Source: DASQFQ01 sp963802905 (lineage in GTDB: Bacteria > Actinomycetota > Thermoleophilia > Solirubrobacterales > Solirubrobacteraceae). Taken from it: 64,000 nucleotides of DNA. Shown here in pieces: positions 28,150 through 36,631 of the stretch. Where the stretch lies: contig CAWDKH010000004.1 of assembly GCA_963802905.1 (NCBI GenBank), forward strand, positions 576,366-640,365, read 5' to 3'. The translations under genes and the position numbers were made by a program. Position 1 is the first letter of the stretch. Each line of letters starts with the position of its first letter. The notes beneath the pieces are model-generated. The model was not told the DNA's origin. It ran no database searches and saw only the letters and a list, made by a program, of their open reading frames with translations.

Positions 28150-29025
28150 TCACCTCAGCGCGGCCCGCACCGCTGCGTCGAAGCCGAGCGGCGAGTCGTT
28201 GAGCCCCGCCGGCGGCGGCTGCTCGACGACCATCTCGGACTTCAGCCCGTCGATCAGCGGGCGGACGAGCCCGGTGTCGACCGGGGTCACGAGCGAGACC
28301 CAGTAGGAGGAGAGGCGGGGGGTGAGCACGGGGACCTTGAGGATCAGCGGCGAGCGCCGATCGAGCACGGCGGCCGTGCGGCGCATCATCTCACGGTAGG
28401 TCAGGACGTCGGCCCCACCGAGCTGCACCTCCGCCGGCGGGTCGGGCAGCTCGCCCGCGTCGGCGAGCGTCCGCGCGACGTCGGCGATCGCGACCGGCTG
28501 CGAGCGCGTGTCGATCCAGCGCGGCGTGATCATCAGCGGCAGCCGGCCGACGAGGTGGCGCAGCATCTCGAATGAGGCACTGCCCGGGCCGATCACCATC
28601 GCCGCGCGCACGTAGACGGTCGGCACGCGCTGGCGCAGCAGCTCGGCGACCTCGTGGCGGGAGCGCAGGTGGACCGACGCTTCCGGCCCGGTCGGGCCGA
28701 GCCCGCCGAGGTAGACGACCCGCTCGACGCCGGCGGCGCTCGCGGCCTCGCCGAAGTTGACGGCGGCGGCGCGGTCGTGGGCGACGAAGTCGCCCTTGCC
28801 GCTCATCGAGTGGATCAGGTAGTAGGCGGTCTTGACGCCCTCGAGCGCCGCTGGCAGGCCGTCGCCCTTGACGGCGTCGCCCTTGCGGAGCTCGACGTCG
28901 GGCGGGAGGTCGGAGCTGTCCGGGTTGCGGACGAGCGCGCGCACGCGCTGCCCGCGGGATTGCAGCTCGGAGAGCAGGTGGGAGCCGACGTAGCCGGAAG
29001 CTCCGGTGAGCAGGATCTGTGTCAT
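28150..29025 (-). CDS. NAD(P)-binding atypical SDR (NmrA/YbjT-like)
   Basis: 291 residues. N-terminal ILLTGASGYVGSHLLSELQS and VRALVRN give the dinucleotide fold; YYLIHSMSGKGDF, VVYLGGLGPTG and a SRHEVAELLR segment place it with the atypical, often redox-sensing, NmrA-like group. The end (VTPVDTGLVRPLIDGLKSEM) matches the N-terminal halves of DUF2867-type proteins. No catalytic YxxxK is apparent. It is divergent from the MerR-DICT regulator, its plausible controller. Confidence 0.85.
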   Translation of the reverse strand: MTQILLTGASGYVGSHLLSELQSRGQRVRALVRNPDSSDLPPDVELRKGDAVKGDGLPAALEGVKTAYYLIHSMSGKGDFVAHDRAAAVNFGEAASAAGVERVVYLGGLGPTGPEASVHLRSRHEVAELLRQRVPTVYVRAAMVIGPGSASFEMLRHLVGRLPLMITPRWIDTRSQPVAIADVARTLADAGELPDPPAEVQLGGADVLTYREMMRRTAAVLDRRSPLILKVPVLTPRLSSYWVSLVTPVDTGLVRPLIDGLKSEMVVEQPPPAGLNDSPLGFDAAVRAALR

Positions 29026-29144
29026 TGCGCCAGATACGGGCGGGAACGCGTCCGGGATTGGATCCCGCCGACCTGCGAGCCCCGTAGCAGGAGGATGCGG
29101 AGGCCCAACGTTGAACGCCGTGTTGAAGGTATGGTGACTACTTC

Positions 29145-29978
29145 GTGAAGGGCCTCGCCATCAAGGACGTGGCCGCGCGCACCGGCATCGCAGCGGGCAC
29201 GATCCGCATGTGGGAGCAGCGCTACGGCTTCCCGGTGCCGGAGCGCACGAGCGCGGGGTACCGCGTCTACTCCGAGGACGACGTCGACGCGCTGCGGCGC
29301 GTGCTCGCCTACCGCGAGCGCGGGCTGTCGGTCCCGGCCGCAGTCGATCGCGCGCGCTCGAGCGACCTCGCCACCGACCGGCCGTCGCTCTACGGCGCGC
29401 TCGCCTCGAGCGACTCGCCGCCGCCCGCCCAGGTGCTGAGCAAGCGCACGCTGATCGCCGTCTCGCGCGCGATCGAGGAGGAGACGATCTCCCGCGCGGC
29501 CTCGCCCCTGGTGATCGCGGCGTTCCAGAGCGAGCGCAACTACCGCGCCGTCGAGCACCGCTACAAGGCGATGGCGCGGACCGCAGACGCCGTGCTCGTG
29601 TTCGCCGACTTCGAGGCGCAGGGCGGCGGAGGCGACGCGCCCGTCGAGGTGCCGCTCGAGCGGGACGACGGGCTCGGCAACGAGTGGGCGGTCGTGGTCG
29701 ACGCGCCTGGCTACGCCGCGTGCCTGCTCGGCTGGGAGCAGCCCCAGGCGCAGCCGGTGGCCGATCTCGAGCGGCGCTTCGAGGCGATGTGGACGCTCGA
29801 CCCGCGCGTCGTGCGCCGGGCGGCGCAGGTGGCGGTGACGCTGGCGCGGCGCGCGGATCCCGACCTGGGCGAGCGGATCGAGGGCCTGCTGGCCGAGCGG
29901 CCGCTGGCGATGGAGCAGCCGGCGCCGGGCCTGACCGCCGTCACGAACCGGATCGTCGGCTACTTGGACGCCGGCTGA
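29145..29978 (+). CDS. MerR-family regulator with DICT sensory domain
   Basis: 277 residues from GTG 29145. The MerR winged helix is at 1-75 (LAIKDVAARTGIAAGTIRMW, QRYGFPVPERTSAGYRVYS). The C-terminal half (about 100-220: LIAVSRAIEEETISRAASPL, AFQSERNYRAVEHRYKAMAR, WAVVVDAPGYAACLLGWE) matches DICT domains, which occur beside light and cyclic-nucleotide sensors. No coiled-coil linker or metal cysteines are present, so it senses through DICT. TATGGT lies 9 nt before the start. It is divergent from the SDR operon and overlaps the RlpA-like gene tail to tail by 19 nt. Confidence 0.87.
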   Translation: MKGLAIKDVAARTGIAAGTIRMWEQRYGFPVPERTSAGYRVYSEDDVDALRRVLAYRERGLSVPAAVDRARSSDLATDRPSLYGALASSDSPPPAQVLSKRTLIAVSRAIEEETISRAASPLVIAAFQSERNYRAVEHRYKAMARTADAVLVFADFEAQGGGGDAPVEVPLERDDGLGNEWAVVVDAPGYAACLLGWEQPQAQPVADLERRFEAMWTLDPRVVRRAAQVAVTLARRADPDLGERIEGLLAERPLAMEQPAPGLTAVTNRIVGYLDAG

Positions 29979-30655
29979 GCGGGCGGATCGAGGCGGATCG
30001 CGCCGATGCGATCCGTCTCCGTGAAGCCGAGCATCTGGGCGGCCGCGGCGGTGAGGTCCCACTTCGCCTCGCCGCTGAACGGGCCGCGGTCGATGACCGG
30101 GACGACGATCGTGGTGGACCCGTAGCGCACGGCGACGTTCGTCCCGCACGGCAGGCTGCGGTGGGCGACGCCGACCGTCTCCTCGGTCAGCTCGATCCCG
30201 CACGCGGTCGTGTTGCCGTAGAAGCCCGGGCCGTACCAGGTGGCGATCGCGGGGCGGAAGACGGTGAGCGTGAGCTCGGGCGAGGCCGAGGCGGCCTTCG
30301 CCCCGCCGCCGACGAGCGCGCGCGTCCGGAACTGGCCGATGCGGCGCGGCTTCCAGCGGGCGACGAACGTGCCGTCGTCCTTCACGGTCGTGCGCGCCTG
30401 CTTGGTCCACGCCTGGGTCACCGGGTCGAGGTACTGCACGAGCACCGGGCGGCCGGCGAGCTTCGGCTCGACGGCGCCGCGGAAGCGGACCTTCTTGCCG
30501 AGCAGCGCGTTGCCGCCGCCGGAGAGCTGGAACGGCGAGGGCGCGGCGGAGGGTGCCTCGGCGCCGCCCGACGGCGTCTGCGCGATGGCGGTCGCCGGTA
30601 GCACCGCGGCAATGGCGGCGAGGCACGGCACGATCCGAGTCGTCAGGCGTCTCAT
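29960..30655 (-). CDS. secreted RlpA-like double-psi beta-barrel protein
   Basis: 231 residues. Signal peptide (1-25, ending TAIAQ), then a beta-sandwich region (about 45-135: GNALLGKKVRFRGAV to SPELTLTV), then the double-psi barrel with ATWYGPGFYGNTTACG, VAHRSLPCGTNVAVRYG and VPVIDRGPF; these two cysteines and the Asp of IDRGP are the usual conserved positions. RlpA-type proteins cut naked glycan strands or bind peptidoglycan. A second c-di-AMP riboswitch lies directly upstream, so it is likely repressed when c-di-AMP rises. Confidence 0.88.
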   Translation of the reverse strand: MRRLTTRIVPCLAAIAAVLPATAIAQTPSGGAEAPSAAPSPFQLSGGGNALLGKKVRFRGAVEPKLAGRPVLVQYLDPVTQAWTKQARTTVKDDGTFVARWKPRRIGQFRTRALVGGGAKAASASPELTLTVFRPAIATWYGPGFYGNTTACGIELTEETVGVAHRSLPCGTNVAVRYGSTTIVVPVIDRGPFSGEAKWDLTAAAAQMLGFTETDRIGAIRLDPPAQPASK

Positions 30656-30665
30656 GGCTTTCTCC

Positions 30666-30784
30666 GGTGCCTACGAGGTGAGCTGACGGGCTCGCGCAGA
30701 GAAAGCAGCGCTACAACCGGAAGTCCGGCCGATTCGCCCCCGCGGACAACGATCCGCATTGGGTCCCCCGCTCGCCGGGCATGG
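30666..30784 (-). promoter_or_regulatory. cyclic di-AMP riboswitch (ydaO-yuaA type), copy 2
   Basis: Read on the minus strand the leader has ATGCC, GCGAGCGGGGGACCCAAT, GGGGGCGAATCGGCC, TGTAGCGC, then GCGAGCCCGTCAGCTCACC and TCGTAGGCA. The same blocks in the same order occur in copy 1 at 9770-9912. The outer helix TGCC/GGCA covaries with CGCC/GGCG there. A Shine-Dalgarno (GGAGA) lies right after the closing helix, 5 nt before the RlpA ATG, which suggests translational or coupled control. Confidence 0.9.
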
Positions 30785-30822
30785 AAACCCGACGATTCGG
30801 CGCGCGGAAATCTAGCAGTCGG

Positions 30823-31244
30823 TTAGGGCCTGGGGAGCTTGTCGACCGCGCGCTTGAGGACCTGGCCGCCGACTGCGAGGCCGATCTGCGCCAGCTCCCC
30901 GGCCGCCTGGATGGCGGTGGTCACGAGCTCGGTGCCGCTGGGCGGCGAGTTGGGCGACTCGGGCGCCGGCTCGGCGGTGCGAGCGCGCTCCGTCGACTCG
31001 GCGAGCGAGGGCGCTCCGGCGCGGACCGGGCGCGCGGCCGTGGCGCGGGTGCGGCCTTCGGCTTCGCGACGGCGCGCGGCTTGGATGCGGCCTTCGGCTT
31101 CGCGGCCGCGCGCGGCTTCGGCTTCGCCTTCGTGGCCGTCGCCGACTTCCCGTTCGCGCTCTTCCGCCGCTCGCCGCCGAACCGCGTCGGGCGGGTGGCG
31201 GGAAGGCTGCCGAGGACGCTTTCGTCGTCCGTCTTCTCGGTCAT
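30823..31244 (-). pseudogene. Lys/Ala/Pro-rich protein, frameshifted
   Basis: From ATG 31244 (with GGTGGAGAT upstream) the first frame gives MTEKTDDESVLGSLPATRPT and a basic tract of KPKA/KPRA repeats. Near 31027-31045 the sensible sequence passes to another frame (RPVRAGAPSLAESTERARTA) and ends ELVTTAIQAAGELAQIGLAV, GGQVLKRAVDKLPRP. Both ends look like real protein while the alternatives are arginine shadow, so I read one gene of about 140 residues with a single indel. The basic tract is histone H1-like and may bind DNA; function unknown. Confidence 0.65.
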
Positions 31245-31407
31245 ATCTCCACCAGTCTACGTTTCGCGTGCGCCCCCTGGGGCACCCCAATTCCAGGGAT
31301 TGGTGAAACGTGGACGCAATCGGATTGAGCGCCTAGACTCAGGTCCGTCCTAAGCTCCTAGGGATACAACTCATGCCCGCAGCTCGTGGGCCCGAACACA
31401 GGACCTG

Positions 31408-32508
31408 ATGTCAGTCGTTGATCTGCAGGAACTCGAAGAAGTCAAGGGCCTGCTCCTGAAGGGGCAGCAGCTCGGGGTGCTGACCTTCGCGGAGATCGCC
31501 ACGGCGGTTGCGGAGATCGACCTCGACGAGTCGGATGTGGAAGAGCTCCACACCTACCTCGAGAAGTCCGAGATCGAGCTGGTCGAGGAGATCGACCCGG
31601 CCGTCGGCGCTGCGCAGGAGGAACGCGCGCCCGACAAGCGCGGCCGCCGCAAGGCGAAGACCGCGATCGATCTCAAGCCGGACATGACGACGGACAGCCT
31701 CCAGCTGTTCCTCAAGGACATCGGCAAGGTCCGCCTGCTCACGGCGCAGGAAGAGGTCGACCTCGCGCGCCGCATCGAGCGCGGCGACCTCGACGCGAAG
31801 CAGAAGATGGTCGAGTCGAACCTCCGCCTCGTCGTCTCGATCGCCAAGAACTACCGCAACCAGGGTCTGCCGTTCCTCGACCTGATCCAGGAGGGGACGC
31901 TCGGTCTCGTGCGTGCGGCGGAGAAGTTCGACTACCGCAAGGGCTTCAAGTTCTCGACCTACGCGACCTGGTGGATCCGCCAGGCGATCGCCCGCGCCCT
32001 CGCTGACAAGGCGCGCACGATCCGCATCCCGGTCCACGTCGTCGAGAAGCTCAACAAGATCGGCCGCGCCGAGCGCAAGCTCGTCACCGAGCTGGGCCGC
32101 GAGCCCACCCCGGAGGAGATCGCCGAGGTCACCGGCATCGAGCCCGACGAGGTCGACTCGATCAAGCGCTCCGCGCAGGCCCCGGTCTCGCTCGAGAAGC
32201 CGGTCGGCGACGAGGAGGAGTCCGAGTTCGGCCAGTTCATCGCCGACGAGCGGGCCGAGTCGCCGTACGAGCGCGCCGCCGAGATCCTCACCAAGGAAGC
32301 GCTGCGCGAGGCGCTCGAGAACCTGTCCTACCGCGAGCGCCGCGTGCTTGAGCTGCGCTACGGCCTGGGCGGCGAGCACCCCCGCACGCTGGATGAGGTC
32401 GGTCGCACGTTCAACGTGACGCGCGAGCGCATCCGCCAGATCGAGAACCAGTCGCTCAAGAAGCTGCAGTCGCTCGCGGAAGCCCAGAAGCTCCGCGATG
32501 TTGCCTAG
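31408..32508 (+). CDS. rpoD: primary RNA polymerase sigma factor
   Basis: 366 residues. Region 1.1 is a short acidic helical domain (1-70). Region 1.2 has SLQLFLKDIGKVRLLTAQEE. Region 2 has NLRLVVSIAKNYRNQGLPFL, DLIQEGTLGLVRAAEKFDYR and the -10 reading FSTYATWWIRQAI. Region 3 has RIPVHVVEKLNKI. Region 4 has LSYRERRVLELRYGL and the helix-turn-helix DEVGRTFNVTRERIRQIENQ. The complete region set marks a group 1 factor. Shine-Dalgarno AGGA precedes ATG 31408. A hairpin follows the stop codon. Confidence 0.96.
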   Translation: MSVVDLQELEEVKGLLLKGQQLGVLTFAEIATAVAEIDLDESDVEELHTYLEKSEIELVEEIDPAVGAAQEERAPDKRGRRKAKTAIDLKPDMTTDSLQLFLKDIGKVRLLTAQEEVDLARRIERGDLDAKQKMVESNLRLVVSIAKNYRNQGLPFLDLIQEGTLGLVRAAEKFDYRKGFKFSTYATWWIRQAIARALADKARTIRIPVHVVEKLNKIGRAERKLVTELGREPTPEEIAEVTGIEPDEVDSIKRSAQAPVSLEKPVGDEEESEFGQFIADERAESPYERAAEILTKEALREALENLSYRERRVLELRYGLGGEHPRTLDEVGRTFNVTRERIRQIENQSLKKLQSLAEAQKLRDVA

Positions 32509-32509
32509 C

Positions 32510-32537
32510 GCGCCCGTCTCGGCATAGAGTCGGGCGC
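32510..32537 (+). terminator. hairpin after rpoD
   Basis: GCGCCCG (32510-32516) and CGGGCGC (32531-32537) pair perfectly around a 14-nt loop, 2 nt after the stop. There is no T-run, as is common in GC-rich actinobacteria. Confidence 0.55.
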
Positions 32538-32594
32538 ATCGCCGAGCACGCGCACGCCCCCGCGGAGAGGGACGAAGCTCCTGAGCCGTCACGG

Positions 32595-33518
32595 ATGACC
32601 GCCACTCAGGCGCCGTCAGCCGTCGACCGCGTGCTCCAGCTCCAGCGCACGGCGGGCAACGCCGCGGTCGGGCGGCTGCTGCGCGCGGTCATCGAGGACA
32701 TCGAGGTGCCGATGGCCGTGAACCACACTCGGCCTGGGGCGGCCACGCAGGACGACCATGCGCTGGCCCACCAGCGCCACAAGGGCCACGCCTTCGTCCG
32801 CGACCGCGGAGAAGACGCGAGCGGCGTCGATGTCAGCGACATCCGCCAGGGCAACATCGGCGACTGCTTCTTCCTCTCCCCGCTGATGGCCACCGCGCGC
32901 ATCAACCCGGGACGGATCGCGAACAAGGTGCGCCGCATCGGCGAGTCGCCCACCGGCGGCGACGCTTACGAGGTCAAGCTGTTCGACGCGAGCGGCAAGC
33001 TCGTCACCCACCATGTCGACGACCGCTTCGTGACCAGCGTGGCCGGGGCGCCGGCCTATGCCCAGTACGGCGACCGCGCCGCCGACGGGGGCCAGGAGCT
33101 CTGGGTGATGCTCATGGAGAAGGCGTGGGCCGCGCAGCGCGGCGGCTTCAACAACCTCGACTTCGGCCAGGCGAGCGACGGGCTGATGGCGGTGTCCGGC
33201 ACCACCGGCACCTGGCACCACATCGCCGCCGAGAGCACGGATCAGATCCTCAGCGCGATCGCGCAGGCGGTCGAGAACAACAAGCCGGTGATCCCGATCA
33301 CGCCTGGGCCGCTCACCTCGCCCGCGCTCGCCTGGGCCACCGCCAACGGCGTCACGCTCGTCCCGAGCCACGCCTACAACGTCGCGGGCGCCAACCGCAC
33401 CGCCCAGACGATCGACGTCGCCAACCCGTGGGGCCGCAACCACCTCAACGCACTGTCGGTCGGCAACTTCCGGATGATCTTCGACTGGTACCTGGTCGGC
33501 GACCAGTCGCTGAAGTGA
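32595..33518 (+). CDS. calpain-like cysteine protease, candidate injection-system cargo
   Basis: 307 residues, no signal peptide. The calpain triad is visible: Cys91 in RQGNIGDCFFLSPLMA, His259 in VPSHAYNVAG and Asn277 in DVANPWGRNH. A lone protease core without calcium-binding PEF domains is usual for bacterial calpains. Residues 8-31 read AVDRVLQLQRTAGNAAVGRL; the LQRTAGNAAV phrase recurs, from family knowledge, near the N-terminus of toxins and DUF4157 proteins linked to extracellular contractile injection systems. I therefore infer cargo of the system at 44-64 kb. The stop overlaps the next gene's GTG, so the pair is coupled. Confidence 0.82.
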   Translation: MTATQAPSAVDRVLQLQRTAGNAAVGRLLRAVIEDIEVPMAVNHTRPGAATQDDHALAHQRHKGHAFVRDRGEDASGVDVSDIRQGNIGDCFFLSPLMATARINPGRIANKVRRIGESPTGGDAYEVKLFDASGKLVTHHVDDRFVTSVAGAPAYAQYGDRAADGGQELWVMLMEKAWAAQRGGFNNLDFGQASDGLMAVSGTTGTWHHIAAESTDQILSAIAQAVENNKPVIPITPGPLTSPALAWATANGVTLVPSHAYNVAGANRTAQTIDVANPWGRNHLNALSVGNFRMIFDWYLVGDQSLK

Positions 33519-33778
33519 CGCTGAGGCTCCACGAGACGGGCCAGACCCAGGTCGACGGCGCGTGGGTGGCGGCCGTCAACCTCGGGGCGCGCGAGCCGCT
33601 CGGCCGCGAGGGGCCGTTCGCGCTGCGGGCGCAGATCAGCGTCGACGAGCTGCCGCCGGTCGACGTCGCCGAGGGCGATGAGATCGAGATCGCCGGCTCA
33701 CGCTGGCGCGTGGTGGAGATCGTTGAGGATCCTGCGCACCAGCGCGGCGACGTCTTCCTCGAACGCGCTCAAGAGTGA
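33515..33778 (+). CDS. small beta-rich protein coupled to the calpain-like protease
   Basis: 87 residues from GTG 33515, which overlaps the protease stop (GTGA). I recognise no family. The sequence alternates short strands: TLRLHETGQTQVDGAWVAAV, PFALRAQISVDELPPVDVAE, DEIEIAGSRWRVVEIVED. The final third looks like a small SH3-like barrel of the kind seen in phage head-tail adaptors. Being translationally coupled, it could be an inhibitor, chaperone or loading adaptor for the protease; the sequence does not decide. A hairpin follows it. Confidence 0.7.
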   Translation: MTLRLHETGQTQVDGAWVAAVNLGAREPLGREGPFALRAQISVDELPPVDVAEGDEIEIAGSRWRVVEIVEDPAHQRGDVFLERAQE

Positions 33779-33783
33779 GCTGC

Positions 33784-33805
33784 ACCCGGCCGATGAAGGC
33801 CGGGT
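33784..33805 (+). terminator. hairpin directly in front of pilT
   Basis: ACCCGGCC GATGAA GGCCGGGT, perfect 8-bp arms, ends 1 nt before the pilT ATG 33806. It may end the protease operon. Because it covers the whole pilT leader it could also control pilT translation. Confidence 0.55.
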
Positions 33806-35179
33806 ATGTCTTTCGATCTCGATCACGCACTCCGCTACCTCATCGCGTCCGAGGGCTCGGACCTCCACCTGAAGATTCCCTCGCCGCCGCTCGTTCGCCT
33901 TCACGGCAAGCTTGAGCCCATCCCTGGCCTCGAGCCCCTGTCCCCCGGGGACACGATCGGCGCGGTTCAGGAGATGCTCCAGGACCCGAACAAGCTCGCC
34001 GAGTTCGAGGCCGAGAACGAGGTCGACTTCTCCTACTCGATGGAGGGCCTCGCGCGCTTCCGCGTCAACGCCTTCTACCAGCGCGGCACCGTCTCGGTCG
34101 TCATGCGCGCCATCCCCGTGAACATCAAGTCGGTCGAGGAGCTCAACCTCCCGTCCGTCATCTCCCGGCTCGCCGAGGAGGAGCGCGGGATCATCCTGCT
34201 CACCGGCACGACCGGCTCCGGCAAGTCGACCACGCTCGCGGCGATGATCGACCACATGAACCGGACGATGCACAAGCACATCGTCACGATCGAGGACCCG
34301 ATCGAGTTCCTGCACCGCGACCGCAACTCGATCATCAACCAGCGCGAGGTCGGCCAGGACACGGCGTCCTTCAAGCGCGCCCTGCGCCGCGTGCTGCGCC
34401 AGGATCCGGACACGATCCTGGTCGGCGAGATGCGCGACGAGGAGACGGTCCACACCGCCCTGTCGGCGGCTGAGACCGGCCACCTCGTGCTCTCGACGCT
34501 CCACACCGTGGACGCGCCCGAGTCGATCAACCGCATCATCGACTTCTTCCCGCCCCACCAGCAGCAGCAGGCCCGCGCGATGATCGCCGGCACGCTCAAG
34601 GGCATCATCTCCCAGCGCCTCGTGCGCACCGCCGACGGCAACGGCCGTGTCGCGACCTGCGAGATCATGGTCATGACCGGCCGCGTCCACGACATGATCA
34701 TCGACCCGAAGCAGACGGGCATGCTCGGCGAGGTCGTGGCCGAGGGTGGCTACTACGGGATGCAGACGTTCGACCAGCACCTGCTGGAGCACCTGAACGC
34801 CGGCCGGATCACGTTGGAGGACGCCACGCGCGCCGCCTCCTCGCCGCACGACTTCAAGCTGATGGTCGCGGCGCAGGCGCGGATCCACCCGCGCTCGCAC
34901 CCGAACAAGGGCGAGGGCAAGATCGAGGGCGCGCCCGCGGACTCGGTCCACGTGGCGGCCGCGCCGACCGACGCTTCGCCGGAGGCTCCGGCCCCGGCTC
35001 CCGCTGCTGCCGAGCAGGCCCCGGCGGCTCCCCCGGTTGCGCCCCCGGCGGTTCCGCCGGCGGCGCCTCCGGCGGCTCCCCCCGCCTTCTCGCAGCCGCC
35101 GGTGGCCCCGGCCGCGCCGCCCGCCCCCGCGGGCCCGCCGCCGTCGCCGTCCGCGCCGCCGCCCGGCATTCCTTCCTGA
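33806..35179 (+). CDS. pilT: type IV pilus retraction-type ATPase with proline-rich tail
   Basis: 457 residues. Residues 1-360 are a PilT: N-terminal PAS-like fold (SEGSDLHLKIPSPPLVRLHG), Walker A GTTGSGKSTTLAAM, the Asp box TIEDPIEFLH, Walker B DTILVGEMRDEET, the His box GHLVLSTLHT and the IISQRLVR helix. The last roughly 85 residues are a low-complexity Ala/Pro tail, not part of ordinary PilT. It powers pilus disassembly and twitching, or a related machine. No pilin genes are in the window. The start lies immediately after a hairpin. Confidence 0.92.
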   Translation: MSFDLDHALRYLIASEGSDLHLKIPSPPLVRLHGKLEPIPGLEPLSPGDTIGAVQEMLQDPNKLAEFEAENEVDFSYSMEGLARFRVNAFYQRGTVSVVMRAIPVNIKSVEELNLPSVISRLAEEERGIILLTGTTGSGKSTTLAAMIDHMNRTMHKHIVTIEDPIEFLHRDRNSIINQREVGQDTASFKRALRRVLRQDPDTILVGEMRDEETVHTALSAAETGHLVLSTLHTVDAPESINRIIDFFPPHQQQQARAMIAGTLKGIISQRLVRTADGNGRVATCEIMVMTGRVHDMIIDPKQTGMLGEVVAEGGYYGMQTFDQHLLEHLNAGRITLEDATRAASSPHDFKLMVAAQARIHPRSHPNKGEGKIEGAPADSVHVAAAPTDASPEAPAPAPAAAEQAPAAPPVAPPAVPPAAPPAAPPAFSQPPVAPAAPPAPAGPPPSPSAPPPGIPS

Positions 35180-35194
35180 ACCGCTTGACTCACC

Positions 35195-35229
35195 AGCGCC
35201 CGGCCGACAAGGTTCGGGCGCTTCTCTTT
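35195..35229 (+). terminator. rho-independent terminator after pilT
   Basis: AGCGCCCG (35195-35202) pairs with CGGGCGCT (35215-35222), followed by TCTCTTT. It lies 15 nt after the pilT stop. Confidence 0.8.
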
Positions 35230-35252
35230 AACCCACGAAAGGACCTGCTCCG

Positions 35253-35966
35253 GTGCAGACGACCCTCGCGCAGTTCAACGAGACCCAGTCCACGGAGGCC
35301 TTTGCGCTTCAGAACTCGAAGCTGCTGAAGGTCTCGCTCGACCAGGTCACGATCCAGGCGAAGCTCGGCTCGATGGTCGCCTACCAGGGCGACGTCACGT
35401 TCGAGCACGCCGGTTCGGGCGGTCTCGGCCGCATGCTCAAGAAGGCGGTGAGCGGCGAGGGCACTTCGCTCATGCGGATGACGGGCTCGGGCGAGGTCTT
35501 CCTCGCCGACCAGGCCCAGGACATCCACCTGATCTACCTCGAGAACGACACGATCACGGTAAATGGGCCGAACCTGCTCGCGTTCGATGCGGGCATCGAC
35601 TGGGACATCCACCGCCTGTCGGGCGGCGCCGCGGGCGCGATGGCGGGTGGCCTGTTCAACATGGGCCTCACCGGCACGGGCTGGGTGGCGATCCTCTCCG
35701 ACGGTCCGCCGGTGCTGCTCAACGTCGCGCAGGCACCGACCTTCGCCGACGCGCAGGCCGCGATCACGTGGTCCTCGGGGGTCACCGTGGGCCTGAAGAC
35801 CGACTTCAAGATGAAGAACCTGGTCGGTCGCGGCTCGGGCGAGTCGATTCAGCTCGCGTTCCAGGGCCAGGGCTGGGCGCTGGTGCAGCCCTCCGAGGGC
35901 CGCATCGTGCCGGTCGCGAGCGGAGGGTCCGGCGGCGGCGGGCTCGGGAACCTGCTCGGCGGCTGA
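35253..35966 (+). CDS. AIM24-family protein
   Basis: 237 residues from GTG 35253, with GAAAGGA upstream. It shows the two-layer beta-roll pattern of AIM24/TspE1 proteins: LKVSLDQVTIQAKLGSMVAY, FEHAGSGGLGRMLKKAVSGE, GEVFLADQAQDIHLIYLEND and NLLAFDAGIDWDIHRLSG, ending in a glycine-rich tail. The family is cytoplasmic with unclear function; bacterial members often sit near stress or membrane genes. It has its own leader after the pilT terminator. Confidence 0.9.
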   Translation: MQTTLAQFNETQSTEAFALQNSKLLKVSLDQVTIQAKLGSMVAYQGDVTFEHAGSGGLGRMLKKAVSGEGTSLMRMTGSGEVFLADQAQDIHLIYLENDTITVNGPNLLAFDAGIDWDIHRLSGGAAGAMAGGLFNMGLTGTGWVAILSDGPPVLLNVAQAPTFADAQAAITWSSGVTVGLKTDFKMKNLVGRGSGESIQLAFQGQGWALVQPSEGRIVPVASGGSGGGGLGNLLGG

Positions 35967-35971
35967 GAGCC

Positions 35972-36409
35972 TCAGACGTGGATGACCTCGTCCTCAGCGT
36001 CGGGGTCATCCACCGTCTGCTCGCACGCGGGGCACCACCAGCGCGCCTCGAGCGCGGTGCCGCACGCGGCATGCCGCAGCGGCTCGCCGCCGCCGGCGCT
36101 GCGCGCACCCCAGTCCGCGAGCAGCCGCAGCGCACCTCCGAGCTCGCGCCCTGAGTCGCTGAGCTCGTAGACGAACCGCGGCGGCCGGTCGGAGTACGGC
36201 CGCGCGACGATCAGCGCATGCTCGGTGAGGGCCTTCAGCCGCGCGGAGAGGACGTTGGGAGCGATCCCGTTGAGCTCCTCCTGCAGCTCGTTGAAGCGCT
36301 TCGGCGCTTCGAGCAGCGCGGCGATGGCGAGGAGGGTCCAGCGGTCGCCGACCTGGGCGAGCGCGTCGGCGAGCGGGGAGGGGGGTGCGGCTTGGCGGGG
36401 CTTGCGCAT
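35972..36409 (-). CDS. HxlR-type winged-helix regulator with C-terminal zinc ribbon
   Basis: 145 residues from ATG 36409; GTG 36427 is an alternative. The HxlR core is VGDRWTLLAIAALLEAPKRF, NELQEELNGIAPNVLSARLK and ALTEHALIVARPYSDRPPRF, then YELSDSGRELGGALRLLADW. The usual cysteine redox sensor at the N-terminus is absent. A short four-Cys/His tail (HAACGTALEARWWCPACEQ) looks like a zinc ribbon. The target may be the divergent HtrA-like protease gene, whose leader has an HxlR-like palindrome. Confidence 0.88.
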   Translation of the reverse strand: MRKPRQAAPPSPLADALAQVGDRWTLLAIAALLEAPKRFNELQEELNGIAPNVLSARLKALTEHALIVARPYSDRPPRFVYELSDSGRELGGALRLLADWGARSAGGGEPLRHAACGTALEARWWCPACEQTVDDPDAEDEVIHV

Positions 36410-36447
36410 GCTCGGTGAGTGTGGCACCGGCGCGCGGCGCCGCCGGG

Positions 36448-36581
36448 AACGTCAACGGCGGCTGGGTAGGGGCGGGTTCGGGGCGGGTGTGGTCACGTTG
36501 GTGGCGACTATTCCGACCAAAGTGACCACACCCCCGCCACCAGCACCCGAACCCTCCCCCTCACCAGCCGCCGTTGACGTT
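36448..36581. repeat. long intergenic palindrome, type B, copy 2
   Basis: 134 bp with perfect 18-base outer arms (AACGTCAACGGCGGCTGG and its complement). The core pairs GTGTGGTCAC with GTGACCACAC, around CGACTATTCCGACC. The flanks of the core also pair (TAGGGGCGGGTTCGGG with CCCGAACCCTCCCCC, imperfectly), so almost the whole element folds as one hairpin. It lies between the divergent HxlR and protease genes. Confidence 0.95.
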
Positions 36582-36594
36582 TTGATACGTTGCG

Positions 36595-36611
36595 ACTTGC
36601 AATTCGCAAGT
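36595..36611. promoter_or_regulatory. candidate HxlR-type operator before the HtrA-like protease
   Basis: ACTTGC AATTC GCAAGT, perfect 6-bp arms with a 5-nt spacer, 20 nt before ATG 36632. The half-site style and spacing resemble operators of HxlR-family regulators, two of which are encoded on either side. Confidence 0.5.
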
Positions 36612-36631
36612 GACTCCGAGAGGCGCTGAAA

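Noticed and set aside
33806..35179. PilT-like ATPase as the disassembly ATPase of the injection system
   Set aside because: It is a standard PilT with Asp and His boxes; tail systems use AAA+ or ClpV-type ATPases, and it lies in its own transcript.
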